Origin: QZKY01 sp942492925
GTDB lineage: Bacteria > Pseudomonadota > Gammaproteobacteria > Burkholderiales > Burkholderiaceae_D
Reading direction: 5' to 3'
Assembly (NCBI GenBank): GCA_942492925.1
Contig: OW818641.1
Span: 62,001 to 126,000, forward strand
DNA length: 64,000 nucleotides
A model generated the notes under the pieces. It saw nothing but the letters and a program-made list of their open reading frames with translations, had not been told where the DNA came from and searched no databases. Of the stretch, positions 1-8,641 are shown piece by piece (the first letter of the stretch is position 1; each line of letters opens with the position of its first letter). A program made the position numbers and the translations under genes.

Positions 1-1782
1 ATCGAAGCTGACATGGCGACGATGGAAAAGAAAGGCGTGCGCACCGGCCTCTTTGTCACCCATCCGCTCACGAAAGAAAAAGTGGAAGTCTGGGTCGGCA
101 ATTACGTGCTGATGTCTTATGGCGACGGCGCGGTGATGGCGGTGCCCGCGCACGATGAGCGCGATTTTGAGTTTGCGAAAAAATACGATCTACCGATCAA
201 GCCTGTTGTATTGCCATTCGGCGACGCCACACACAGGGAACCGCGAAAACCCGGTTCTAGTGCAATCCCTTTAGAACAACCTTGGAAACGCAACGACTGG
301 CTTCCCGCTTTTGCAGAATACGGATGCCTGTTTAATTCTGGGAAATACAATGATCTAAACTCAGAAGCAGCAATTGATGCTATCGCGGCCGACCTCGGTG
401 CCATGGGGCTGGGGGAAAAGAAAATCACCTACCGCCTGCGCGACTGGGGCATTTCCCGCCAGCGTTACTGGGGCACGCCGATTCCGATCATCCACTGCGA
501 CACCTGCGGTGCCGTGCCGGTGCCCGAAAAAGATTTGCCGGTGATCCTGCCGGAAGATTGCGTGCCGGATGGCAGCGGCAATCCGCTCAACAAGCATCAA
601 GGCTTCCTGCAAACGACCTGCCCGACGTGCGGCAAGCCCGCGCGTCGCGAGACCGACACGATGGATACCTTCGTCGATTCGTGCTGGTATTACATGCGCT
701 ACTGCTCGCCAGGTGCGAGCGAAGCAATGATCGACAAGCGCAATGATTACTGGATGCCGATGGATCAGTACATCGGTGGCATCGAACACGCCGTCCTGCA
801 TCTGCTCTACGCACGCTTCTGGACAAAAATCATGCGCGTCCTCGGCCTAGTGAATTTCAGCGAACCGTTCACCAAATTGCTGACGCAAGGCATGGTGCTG
901 AACGAAACTTATTACCGCGAAGGGGCTTCCGGCAAACTCACCTGGTTCAATCCGGAAGATGTGGAACTGACCACGGACGATCGCGGTCGTCCGGTTTCGG
1001 CCAAACTCCTTTCCGACGGCAAGCCGGTGCTGATTGGCGGCACCGAGAAAATGTCGAAGTCGAAGAACAATGGCATCGACCCCGAAGCGATCATCAACCA
1101 GTACGGTGCGGATACCGCGCGTCTGTTCACGATGTTCGCGTCGCCGCCGGAACAAACACTCGAATGGTCGGGCTCCGGCGTGGAAGGCGCGAGCCGTTTC
1201 CTGCGCCGCGTATGGGCGTATGCGCTGGCACAATCGTCGAACATCGATCCTTCCGCCAAAGTGGATGCCAGCAAACTCAATGACGCACAAAAAACGCTAC
1301 GTCGGACGATGCACCGCACCTTGCAACAGGCTGATGGCGATCTGCGTCGCATTCAGTACAACACGGTGGTGTCGGCCTGCATGATCATGCTCAACGCACT
1401 CGAAGGCGCAAAACTCGATGCGTCCGCAGAATCGAAAGCCATCATCAGCGAAAGCGTATCGATCTTCCTGCGCACGCTTAACCCGATTGCCCCGCATATC
1501 ACCCATGTGCTGTGGCAGGAACTTGGCTTTGCAAAAGCCATGGGCGACATTCTGAATGCGCCCTGGCCGCAGATTGATCCGGCTGCGCTGGAACAATCGG
1601 AAATCGAGATGATGGTGCAAGTGAACGGCAAGCTGCGCGGCAGTTTCAAGATCGCGAAGGAAGTCGACAAGGCTGCCATCGAAACGGCGGCGCTGGCTTG
1701 TGAAGAGGCGCAAAAGTTCTTGACGGGCGCGCCGAAGAAAATCATTGTCGTGCCCGGCAAACTGGTCAACATTGTGGTTTAA
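1..1782 (+). CDS. leuS: leucyl-tRNA synthetase, C-terminal part (5' end outside window)
   Basis: Class I aminoacyl-tRNA synthetase that charges tRNA-Leu in the cytoplasm. The frame is open from base 1, so the gene enters from the left. About 593 codons are present of a usual 860-880, so the catalytic HIGH region is missing. The visible part begins in the CP1 editing domain (GDGAVMAVPAHDERD), continues through a Cys-rich segment (CDTCGAVPVP, CPTCGKPARR) and the TMDTFVDSCWYYMRY block, reaches the KMSKS loop at 1048-1062, and ends with the anticodon-binding and C-terminal domains. lptE follows after 26 bp in the same direction, the usual proteobacterial order. The tRNA-Leu(CAA) gene at 51.7 kb encodes one of its substrates. 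Confidence 0.97.
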   Translation: MEADMATMEKKGVRTGLFVTHPLTKEKVEVWVGNYVLMSYGDGAVMAVPAHDERDFEFAKKYDLPIKPVVLPFGDATHREPRKPGSSAIPLEQPWKRNDWLPAFAEYGCLFNSGKYNDLNSEAAIDAIAADLGAMGLGEKKITYRLRDWGISRQRYWGTPIPIIHCDTCGAVPVPEKDLPVILPEDCVPDGSGNPLNKHQGFLQTTCPTCGKPARRETDTMDTFVDSCWYYMRYCSPGASEAMIDKRNDYWMPMDQYIGGIEHAVLHLLYARFWTKIMRVLGLVNFSEPFTKLLTQGMVLNETYYREGASGKLTWFNPEDVELTTDDRGRPVSAKLLSDGKPVLIGGTEKMSKSKNNGIDPEAIINQYGADTARLFTMFASPPEQTLEWSGSGVEGASRFLRRVWAYALAQSSNIDPSAKVDASKLNDAQKTLRRTMHRTLQQADGDLRRIQYNTVVSACMIMLNALEGAKLDASAESKAIISESVSIFLRTLNPIAPHITHVLWQELGFAKAMGDILNAPWPQIDPAALEQSEIEMMVQVNGKLRGSFKIAKEVDKAAIETAALACEEAQKFLTGAPKKIIVVPGKLVNIVV

Positions 1783-1808
1783 AGTATCCAACGAGAACGG
1801 GAGACCGG

Positions 1809-2366
1809 ATGAAACGCACCACCACCCTTATCCTGCTACTGACAGCATCGCTGCTATCCGCCTGCGGCTTTCACTTGCGCGGCGCAACGCTATATGACGA
1901 TCTGCCCTTCAAGTCCGCCTACGTTGTGCTACCGGACGGATCATTGTTTGGCGTGGAATTCATGCGCAACCTGCGCGCCAGCACCACGACCAAGGTGGTG
2001 AACAACCCGAATGAAGCGCAAGTCGTCATTGAAGTGATGAACGAGAAAAAAACCAAATCCATCCAGTCCATCAATGTCCAGGGGCGTGCGCGCGAGTATG
2101 CGCTTCGCTATGAAGTCACGTTCCGCGTGCGCGACGCCAAAAACACACAATTCCTGGCTCCCACCAAAATCGCGCAAACCCGCACGCTGATCTTCAATGA
2201 ATTGCACGCGCTCGCCCGAGAAAGTGAAGAAGATTTGCTGTACCGCGACATGCAAACCGATCTGGTGCAGCAGGTGCTGCGGCGCCTCGCCGCCGTCAAG
2301 ATGACCCCACACACACCGAAAGCGCCGGACACGCCGGCCAAGGCAGCGCATGCAACTGCGTCCTGA
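1809..2366 (+). CDS. lptE: LPS-assembly lipoprotein LptE
   Basis: Outer-membrane lipoprotein that plugs the LptD barrel and helps deliver lipopolysaccharide to the cell surface. The N-terminus is a lipoprotein signal peptide: two basic residues, a Leu-rich core and the lipobox LSAC with the acylated Cys at residue 19, followed by GFHLRG, a typical LptE start. Length (185 aa) fits the family, and the C-terminal Pro/Ala/Thr tail looks disordered. It lies between leuS and holA, as in most beta- and gammaproteobacteria. Its last 17 bp overlap the start of holA, which suggests coupled translation. Family assignment rests on the lipobox, GFHLRG and gene order. Confidence 0.93.
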   Translation: MKRTTTLILLLTASLLSACGFHLRGATLYDDLPFKSAYVVLPDGSLFGVEFMRNLRASTTTKVVNNPNEAQVVIEVMNEKKTKSIQSINVQGRAREYALRYEVTFRVRDAKNTQFLAPTKIAQTRTLIFNELHALARESEEDLLYRDMQTDLVQQVLRRLAAVKMTPHTPKAPDTPAKAAHATAS

Positions 2367-3366
2367 CGCCCTGGATGCCCACTTGGCGCAACCCCTTGCG
2401 CCGCTGTATGTCATCACCAGCGACGAACACTTGCTCGCGTTGGAGGCCGCAGACAAAATCCGGAAAACAGCGCGTTCACAAGGCTATACCGAACGCGACG
2501 TCCTGACGGTCGACCGCCATTTCAAATGGGCCGAGCTGCGTGCGTCGGGCCAATCAATGTCGCTCTTCGGCGACAAGAAGCTCATCGAACTACGCATTCC
2601 TACGGGCAAACCCGGCAAAGAAGGGGGGCAAACGCTTCAGGATTATGCTTCCGACGCGAGCCCGGACACACTCACCCTCATCACGCTCCCCAAACTCGAC
2701 TGGCAAACTCAAAAAGCCGCTTGGGTGAATGCGCTGCAAAAATCCGCTGTTTACATCGACATCCCGCTCGTCGAGCGCGCGCAGCTGCCGGCATGGATCG
2801 GCACCCGGCTGGCCCTGCAAAAACAACGCGCAGACCGCCCTGCCATTGATTTCATCGTGGACCGCGTCGAAGGCAACCTACTGGCCGCGCATCAGGAAAT
2901 CCAGAAACTCGGCCTCCTCTACCCGGAAGGCCCGCTGAATTTCGAGCAAGTGCGCGATGCCGTCCTCAATGTTGCCCGCTATGATGTTTTCAAACTCAAT
3001 GAGGCCATGCTCGCTGGCGACAGCACGCGGTTGGTGCGCATGCTGGAAGGACTGAAAGGCGAGGGCGAAGCCTTGCCGCTGGCGCTCTGGGCCATGTCCG
3101 AAGAAATCCGCGCCTTGCTTAAGCTGCGCATCGGTCTTGATCAAGGTCGTCCGCTAGCGGCGCTATGCAAGGAAAACCGTATCTGGAACCCGCGTGAACG
3201 CCTGATGGGCATGGCGCTTCAGCGCCTGAGTCTGGAAAAACTTAAGCGTGCCCAACAGGAAGCAGCGCAAATAGACAAAATGGCCAAAGGCTTGCGCGCC
3301 GAGATGCTCGTGAGCGATGCTTGGGACGCACTGTTGCAACTCGGCTTGCGTATTGCTCGAGGTTGA
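2350..3366 (+). CDS. holA: DNA polymerase III delta subunit
   Basis: Delta subunit of the clamp-loader complex; it opens the beta sliding clamp so that it can be loaded at primed sites. The 338-aa length and the N-terminal layout (acidic YVITSDEHLLALEAADKIR, then LTVDRHFKWAEL and LIELRIPTGKPGKEG) match the family. The C-terminal region is helical (LWAMSEEIRALLKL, RLSLEKLKRAQQEAAQIDKMAKG). The chosen ATG overlaps the end of lptE by 17 bp and has an AAGG sequence about 7 bp upstream. Third gene of the leuS-lptE-holA block. Confidence 0.95.
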   Translation: MQLRPDALDAHLAQPLAPLYVITSDEHLLALEAADKIRKTARSQGYTERDVLTVDRHFKWAELRASGQSMSLFGDKKLIELRIPTGKPGKEGGQTLQDYASDASPDTLTLITLPKLDWQTQKAAWVNALQKSAVYIDIPLVERAQLPAWIGTRLALQKQRADRPAIDFIVDRVEGNLLAAHQEIQKLGLLYPEGPLNFEQVRDAVLNVARYDVFKLNEAMLAGDSTRLVRMLEGLKGEGEALPLALWAMSEEIRALLKLRIGLDQGRPLAALCKENRIWNPRERLMGMALQRLSLEKLKRAQQEAAQIDKMAKGLRAEMLVSDAWDALLQLGLRIARG

Positions 3367-3525
3367 TGATCCGTTGACGATCCCAAGCTCAAATCGGGTT
3401 AGAATTTAGTCTGAGTCCCTTGTCCGTATACCTTTCGTGAGGCACGCCATCCCGAAGCACCCGTGGAACAGCCGGACACCAGCGTTTGTTGCCTATCCCA
3501 TCGCATCCAGAAAAAGAGGTCGCCC

Positions 3526-3774
3526 ATGAGCCATTCGAACCCGCCCAATTCGCCGATCGTGAATTCACCTATTGTGAATTCGCCCATTATCAGCAGCCCC
3601 ATCATCCCTGATGACTCGCAGCCCATCGCGGACTTCAACGATTCCTGCGCAGCCGGTATGCCAGCGGGCAATCGCATGTTTTATTTTAAATTAGTTGGCA
3701 TCATGTTTGCCGTGCTCGGCAGCATCATGTATGGCCTGTTCAAACTCTGCGAAAGCATGGGCCTGTTCAATTAA
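3526..3774 (+). CDS. small membrane protein with tandem NSPIV-type pentapeptide repeats
   Basis: Not a recognised family. The 82-aa product starts at an ATG preceded by AAAGAGGT at 3513-3520, a good ribosome-binding site. Residues 8-27 are four five-residue units (NSPIV, NSPIV, NSPII, SSPII) encoded by four 15-bp direct repeats at 3547-3606. A polar middle with one Cys leads to a single hydrophobic helix near the C-terminus (about residues 55-75) and a short tail. The layout suggests a single-pass, tail-anchored inner-membrane protein with a low-complexity soluble arm. The next gene has the same plan. Function unknown; location inferred only from hydrophobicity. Confidence 0.6.
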   Translation: MSHSNPPNSPIVNSPIVNSPIISSPIIPDDSQPIADFNDSCAAGMPAGNRMFYFKLVGIMFAVLGSIMYGLFKLCESMGLFN

Positions 3775-3861
3775 ACAACACGCTTCAGTATGGTCAAACA
3801 AATGCCACTGCCTTTTTCGTCAAGTCCGTTGCGATTGTTTGAAATATAAAAGGGAAACGCC

Positions 3862-4071
3862 ATGTCCGGATCACCACTTGTCGAATCATCGGCCGTCAAT
3901 GCCACCGGCGCGTCCGACGCCCATAGCCCGGCAGGGTATGAGATCGCTTGCGGTTGCGGGGCGGATTCGCCGGAAGACAGGAAACTGTACGTCAAAATAT
4001 TCACGTTTACTGCCGCCATCGCCGGCATCCTGACGTTGGGCGTTTACGGTCTTGTCTCAAAACTCGGTTAA
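3862..4071 (+). CDS. small C-terminally anchored membrane protein
   Basis: A 69-aa product of no recognised family. The ATG follows AAAAGGGAAA, a plausible ribosome-binding site. The N-terminal half is Ser/Ala-rich with a CGCGAD Cys pair at about residues 30-32. The C-terminal half is one hydrophobic helix (KIFTFTAAIAGILTLGVYGL). Its end resembles the protein encoded just upstream: both follow the pattern R..Y.K, a hydrophobic run containing A..G, then YGL..KL. The two may be diverged tandem duplicates. Gap to proA is about 80 bp. Function unknown. Confidence 0.55.
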   Translation: MSGSPLVESSAVNATGASDAHSPAGYEIACGCGADSPEDRKLYVKIFTFTAAIAGILTLGVYGLVSKLG

Positions 4072-4154
4072 GCGTGCGCCTGATTAACGCCATGGCACAC
4101 AGCCCGCCCGCCGTGGCTTACGTCAACCTCACTGTCCTCACTCACTGACACACT

Positions 4155-5420
4155 ATGGACATCACTACCTACATGACACAAGTCGGCCAGCAAGCCCGCA
4201 CCGCATCGCGCGTGATGGCCAAAGCCGACACGGCCACCAAAAATCGCGCGCTGGCACTCATTGCGACTGCGATTCGTCGCGACGCCAAATTGCTGCGCGA
4301 CGCGAATGAGCAGGATCTCGCCACGGCGCGTGCCAACAAGCTGGAACCCGCGATGATCGACCGGCTGACACTGACCGATGCCGGCATTGCCACAATGGCT
4401 GCTGGTCTCGAACAAATCGCCGCCTTGCCTGACCCGATTGGCGAAATCACCAACTTGCGCTATCGCCCGACCGGCATTCAGGTCGGCCAAATGCGCGTGC
4501 CGCTGGGCGTCATCGGCATCATTTACGAAGCACGTCCAAACGTGACGGTGGATGCTGCGGGGCTGTGCATCAAGAGCGGCAATGCCACGATTTTGCGTGG
4601 CGGCTCCGAAGCCATTCACTGCAATCAGGCGCTCGCGAAACTCGTTCGCGAAGGCTTGGCGGGCGCAGGTTTGCCAGAACAAGCAGTGCAGGTCGTCGAA
4701 ACCACCGATCGCGCGGCGGTCGGCGCGCTGGTCACCATGCCGGAATTTGTGGATGTGATCGTGCCACGTGGCGGCAAGGGATTGATCGAACGGCTGATGA
4801 AAGAATCCAAGGTTCCGATGATCAAGCATCTGGATGGCATTTGTCACGTCTATATTGACGATGACGCCGATCTCGATAAAGCGGTGAGCGTCTGTTTCAA
4901 CGCAAAATGCCAGCGCTACGGCACCTGCAATACGATGGAAACCCTGCTCGTCGCAAAAAACGTCGCGCCGACCATTCTGCCGAAACTGGCAAAGGTTTAC
5001 CTGAATGAAAAGGTGGAATTGCGTTGCGACGAAACCAGCCATCACATCCTCGCGAGCTACCCATTCATCAGGCAAGCTGCGCCGGAAGACTGGGCAACGG
5101 AATACCTGGCGCCGATTCTCGCCGTTCGGGTCGTGGAGGGCATTGACCAGGCCATCGACCACATCAACACCTACTCGTCACAACACACCGATGCGATCAT
5201 CACCGAAGATTACACGCGCGCGATGCGCTTCCTGCGCGAAGTGGATTCGGCATCGGTGATGGTGAATGCCTCAACCCGTTTTGCCGATGGATTTGAATAC
5301 GGTCTCGGCGCGGAAATCGGCATCTCGAACGACAAGCTGCACGCACGTGGGCCGGTCGGACTGGAAGGACTGACATCCCTGAAGTACGTCGTGCTCGGGC
5401 ATGGCGAGGTGAGGCAGTAA
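4155..5420 (+). CDS. proA: gamma-glutamyl phosphate reductase
   Basis: Second step of proline biosynthesis: NADPH-dependent reduction of gamma-glutamyl phosphate to glutamate-5-semialdehyde. The 421-aa length is standard. Aldehyde-dehydrogenase-like motifs are present: the nucleotide-binding stretch VPLGVIGIIYEARPNVTVDA, GNATILRGGSEA, VIVPRGGKGLI, and the catalytic Cys in FNAKCQRYGTCNTMETLLV. The C-terminal block GLGAEIGISNDKLHARGPVGLEGLTS is diagnostic of ProA. A downstream position near holA is common in Burkholderiales. proB is not in the window. A hairpin with a short T run follows the stop codon. Confidence 0.97.
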   Translation: MDITTYMTQVGQQARTASRVMAKADTATKNRALALIATAIRRDAKLLRDANEQDLATARANKLEPAMIDRLTLTDAGIATMAAGLEQIAALPDPIGEITNLRYRPTGIQVGQMRVPLGVIGIIYEARPNVTVDAAGLCIKSGNATILRGGSEAIHCNQALAKLVREGLAGAGLPEQAVQVVETTDRAAVGALVTMPEFVDVIVPRGGKGLIERLMKESKVPMIKHLDGICHVYIDDDADLDKAVSVCFNAKCQRYGTCNTMETLLVAKNVAPTILPKLAKVYLNEKVELRCDETSHHILASYPFIRQAAPEDWATEYLAPILAVRVVEGIDQAIDHINTYSSQHTDAIITEDYTRAMRFLREVDSASVMVNASTRFADGFEYGLGAEIGISNDKLHARGPVGLEGLTSLKYVVLGHGEVRQ

Positions 5421-5453
5421 TCCCTTCCCCCTGTGAGGGGGAGGGAATTTTTA
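5421..5453 (+). terminator. probable intrinsic terminator of proA
   Basis: Immediately after the proA stop, TCCCTTCCCCCT pairs with AGGGGGAGGGA across a GTG loop with one bulged T, giving an 11-bp GC-rich stem followed by ATTTTT. It separates proA from the methyltransferase gene. Confidence 0.65.
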
Positions 5454-5476
5454 AAACGGACAAAAGGTACCCCGCC

Positions 5477-6697
5477 ATGAACAAACCCAATTCATATTCC
5501 TACTTCTGCCCCTGCCCGCGCGGGCTGGAAACGTTTCTCGCAGATGAACTGAACGACATCGCGCAAGCAAGCAAAACGCTCAAGGTGCACAACCACGTGC
5601 CGGGTGGCGTGCATTGTTCGGGCATACTGGAAGATGCCTGGCGCATCAACCTGCATTCGCGCATCGCCTCGCGCGTCCTGTTGCGCATTGCGCAAGGCCG
5701 CTATACGAACGAAAACGATATTTACGATCTCACGTTGGCGCAAGATTGGGAAAACTGGTTCGATGTCGATTGCACCATTCGCGTCGATCTCACCGCGATC
5801 AAGTCGCCGCTCAAGAGCCTCGACTTTGCCTCACTGAAAATCAAAGATGGGGCCTGCGATCATTTCCGCGAAAAATTCGGCAAGCGTCCGTCGGTCAACA
5901 CGCGCAATCCCGATATGCGCCTCTTCGGTTTTGTCGATGCGAGCAACTTCACGCTGTATCTCGACACCACAGGCGAATCCCTTTTCAAGCGCGGCTGGCG
6001 CGAAGAAAAAGGCGATGCGCCTCTGCGCGAAAATCTCGCCGCCGGTTTGCTGCGCGCCGCCGGCTGGAAACCGGGGATTCCGCTCTTTGATCCGATGTGC
6101 GGCTCCGGAACCATCCTCGCCGAAGCGGCGCAAATGGTGCTGGGCATGCCGCCGGGTTTGCGCCGCAGCTTCGCCTTTGAAAAATTCAAAGGATTCGATT
6201 CGCCAGCATGGGACGCCATGAAAGGCGAAATCAAGCTTAACGCGATCCCCACCGAACCAACGCTCTTTGGTAGCGACATTTCCGGCGACATGATTGCCAT
6301 GACGCGTCATAACCTGGAACGTGCGGGTGTTCTGTTTGACGTGCCCCTCAAACAAATTGAAGCGCAAGAGGTGCGCCCGCCCAGCGATACCCCGGGCATC
6401 CTCCTGACCAACCCGCCGTACGGCGAACGCATCGGCGTGCGCGGCGACAAAACACTGCCAGCCGATGACCTGGCCGCGAGTTTTTATCAATCCTTCGGCA
6501 ACACACTCAAGCAGCGCTTTCCGGGATGGAAAGTGTTTCTCTTCACCGCCGACTTGTCTGCGCCCAAAATGCTGCGCCTCAAGGAATCGCGCAAAACCCC
6601 TTTCTACAATGGCGCGATCGAGTGTCGGCTGTTTCGCTTCGATATGGTGGCCGGTTTCAACCGCCGGGAACAAGCCAAACCGAAATCCGAAAATTGA
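5477..6697 (+). CDS. rlmL: THUMP-domain class I SAM-dependent rRNA methyltransferase (RlmL-like)
   Basis: Predicted N2-guanine methyltransferase of 23S rRNA (m2G2445 in E. coli). The N-terminal half (about residues 1-165) matches a ferredoxin-like plus THUMP RNA-binding region, starting YFCPCPRGLETFLADEL. The catalytic half has the SAM motif FDPMCGSGTILAEAA and the N6/N2-methylase signature TNPPYGERIG. At 406 aa it corresponds to the single-enzyme form, without the fused RlmK domain found in the E. coli protein. RNA target inferred by homology. The symbol describes the family; some annotators leave it unnamed. Confidence 0.85.
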   Translation: MNKPNSYSYFCPCPRGLETFLADELNDIAQASKTLKVHNHVPGGVHCSGILEDAWRINLHSRIASRVLLRIAQGRYTNENDIYDLTLAQDWENWFDVDCTIRVDLTAIKSPLKSLDFASLKIKDGACDHFREKFGKRPSVNTRNPDMRLFGFVDASNFTLYLDTTGESLFKRGWREEKGDAPLRENLAAGLLRAAGWKPGIPLFDPMCGSGTILAEAAQMVLGMPPGLRRSFAFEKFKGFDSPAWDAMKGEIKLNAIPTEPTLFGSDISGDMIAMTRHNLERAGVLFDVPLKQIEAQEVRPPSDTPGILLTNPPYGERIGVRGDKTLPADDLAASFYQSFGNTLKQRFPGWKVFLFTADLSAPKMLRLKESRKTPFYNGAIECRLFRFDMVAGFNRREQAKPKSEN

Positions 6698-6864
6698 GCC
6701 TCGCTTTTAATGACAAGCGTTTCGATTAAGCTTTCTGCTACCGCGGCGCTGCTTCCAAAAAGCGACAAAGTACGACATCCCTCACACTTTCTCCTCTGCC
6801 ATTGATATGATGAGGCGATATGTTTTTATTTGAAAAATTTCTCTGACAGGGAGATGGCAACACC

Positions 6865-7785
6865 ATGGATCCACGCCAGCCTGTACCGCCTTATCCAGAG
6901 CCATCGTCTTCGCCGCTCACGCAAGCGCACATGCTGGGCCAGTTATGGGATGGCGCGTCCTGCCTGGTCGCACTCAAAGATTTGAACCATCGCTATCTGT
7001 ATGCCAACCGGGAGCTGGAAGCGCTTTACGGCGTCGCGCCCGGCGGTCTGGTTGGCTCGGTGCTGGAGGGGCGTGTGTCTTTCAAGCACATGACGGAAAT
7101 GCATGCGCGCGAAGATAGCGTCATTAAACAAGGCGCTGCCACTCATTTCTTTGAAAGACTGGTTATCCGTGGGATACCGCACACATGGGAAACCATTCGT
7201 TTCCCCTTTCGCGATCCCGCTGGCAAGATCACCGGCAGCGGCCTTGTCGCGATCGACGTTGATGAAAGCGCACCACTGACGGATGTGCAGCATGAGCTAC
7301 TCCAGCGCGCCAACAATCACATTACGCCACACACCCCAGCCGCTTCGCTTCCAACCAGCACGGCCTCCAGTATTTTGCAAATCCAATGGCGAACCATTTA
7401 TGAATGCGGAAACCCAACGATTGATCGCCAGCACCGCTCGCTGTTTGAACAAGCTAATCATCTGCTGAATGCCGTCTTGACCGATGCGCCCATCGCGGCG
7501 TCCAAACAGCAGATGAGCCAACTGATGCAAGACATCATGCAGCATTTCCATGACGAAGAAAGCATCCTGCGTCAGGCCGCTTACCCGCACACGGATGCGC
7601 ACCATCAAATTCACGCACAGCTCCTCACGAAGGCGAACGCACTGACAAAACAATTTGAAGACAACCAGATTATTCTGGAAGACTTGTTCCGCTTTCTCGC
7701 GCAAGATGTGATCTCGCATCACTTGTTGGGAGAGGACCGGGACTTCTTCGCGTTTATCGACCGAAATTTTGTGATTGACCCTTAA
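6865..7785 (+). CDS. PAS domain - bacteriohemerythrin fusion protein
   Basis: Soluble two-domain protein. Residues about 20-130 resemble a PAS sensor (LKDLNHRYLYANRELEALYGV). Residues about 172-300 form a hemerythrin with a complete seven-residue diiron ligand set: His190, His227, Glu231, His246, His250, His286 and Asp291 (DRQH, HFHDEE, YPHTDAHHQIH, HLLGED). Members of the family bind O2 or NO, so a role in oxygen sensing, storage or delivery is likely but unproven. There is no kinase, GGDEF or methyl-accepting output domain. The start has AGGGAGATGG upstream. It appears monocistronic, with a weak hairpin after the stop. Confidence 0.85.
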   Translation: MDPRQPVPPYPEPSSSPLTQAHMLGQLWDGASCLVALKDLNHRYLYANRELEALYGVAPGGLVGSVLEGRVSFKHMTEMHAREDSVIKQGAATHFFERLVIRGIPHTWETIRFPFRDPAGKITGSGLVAIDVDESAPLTDVQHELLQRANNHITPHTPAASLPTSTASSILQIQWRTIYECGNPTIDRQHRSLFEQANHLLNAVLTDAPIAASKQQMSQLMQDIMQHFHDEESILRQAAYPHTDAHHQIHAQLLTKANALTKQFEDNQIILEDLFRFLAQDVISHHLLGEDRDFFAFIDRNFVIDP

Positions 7786-7811
7786 CCGTTTTTCACTCAC
7801 CGCACCGGGTT

Positions 7812-7849
7812 CCGCCTGGATTATCAGGCGGGGCTGTTTGATATTTTTT
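7812..7849 (+). terminator. possible weak terminator after the PAS-hemerythrin gene
   Basis: CCGCCTG pairs with CAGGCGG across a six-base loop (7812-7831); a T-rich stretch ending in TTTTTT follows only after about a dozen bases. The distance between stem and T run makes it a weak candidate. Confidence 0.3.
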
Positions 7850-7859
7850 GCATAAAATC

Positions 7860-8633
7860 ATGACCATCGGCCACACGCTCATTGGTTCCGGAAATGAAAA
7901 AGTCATCGTCCTTCACGGATGGCTGGGCGATTACGCCGTCTGGGAACCCACTTTCACCTCCCTGGATCAGAAAACCTTCACATATGCGTTCATGGACTGT
8001 CGCGGATATGGCAAATCGCGGCATCTGTCTGGCCAGTACACCATGAAAGAGATCGCCAGCGACGCGATCGCGCTGGTCAAGCATCTGAACTGGCACGCCT
8101 TTCACGTCGTGGGTCATTCGATGGGCGGCCTGGCCATGCAACGCCTGATCCTCGACATCGACGATCCTGCACGCGTCAAAAGTGCCGTCGGCATCGACCC
8201 CGTTCCAGCCTGTGGTGGACAAATCAATCCGCAAACCTGGCCGCTTTTTGAAGGCGCCGTGACGAAAGATGAAAACCGCTACAAAATTCTCGATTTCACG
8301 ACGGGCAATCGCAATAACGCACAATGGCTGCATTTCATGGTCGAACGATCGCGCGCCTCGACGACGGAACCGGCTTTCGCGGGTTACCTGAATGCGTGGT
8401 CGAAAGAAAATTTTGCCGATGAAGTCAAAGGCATGGCCACGCCCATGCTGATTTGTCTCGGCGAACACGATCTTGCTTTCCCGGTCGAAGCCATCCAATC
8501 CACCTTCCTGACATGGCTGCCCAACGCGACACTCGAAATGATTGCTAACGCCGGACACTACCCGATGCAAGAAGCGCCGGTCAACCTGTCCACCGTTATG
8601 GAACGCTTTCTGCGTCACCCGCACGCATCGTAG
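7860..8633 (+). CDS. alpha/beta-fold hydrolase
   Basis: Cytoplasmic serine hydrolase of about 257 aa. The fold is shown by the oxyanion-hole motif HGWLG, the DCRGYGKS strand-turn, the nucleophile elbow GHSMGG, the acid-bearing strand ICLGEHDLAFP and the C-terminal His in NAGHYPMQEAP. Substrate cannot be deduced; the closest functional labels would be esterase, haloperoxidase-like or bromoperoxidase-like hydrolases. A TTG start four codons upstream (7848) is possible, but the ATG at 7860 is preferred; neither has a strong ribosome-binding site. Its end lies 8 bp from the convergent pmbA. Confidence 0.8.
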   Translation: MTIGHTLIGSGNEKVIVLHGWLGDYAVWEPTFTSLDQKTFTYAFMDCRGYGKSRHLSGQYTMKEIASDAIALVKHLNWHAFHVVGHSMGGLAMQRLILDIDDPARVKSAVGIDPVPACGGQINPQTWPLFEGAVTKDENRYKILDFTTGNRNNAQWLHFMVERSRASTTEPAFAGYLNAWSKENFADEVKGMATPMLICLGEHDLAFPVEAIQSTFLTWLPNATLEMIANAGHYPMQEAPVNLSTVMERFLRHPHAS

Positions 8634-8641
8634 TTGCTGCT

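Noticed and set aside
3374..3405. Promoter TTGACG/TAGAAT before the first small membrane protein gene
   Set aside because: The spacing is about 20 bp, too long for a confident sigma-70 call.
4068..5162. Long minus-strand open frame opposite proA
   Set aside because: Shadow of proA, whose family motifs run through the whole region.
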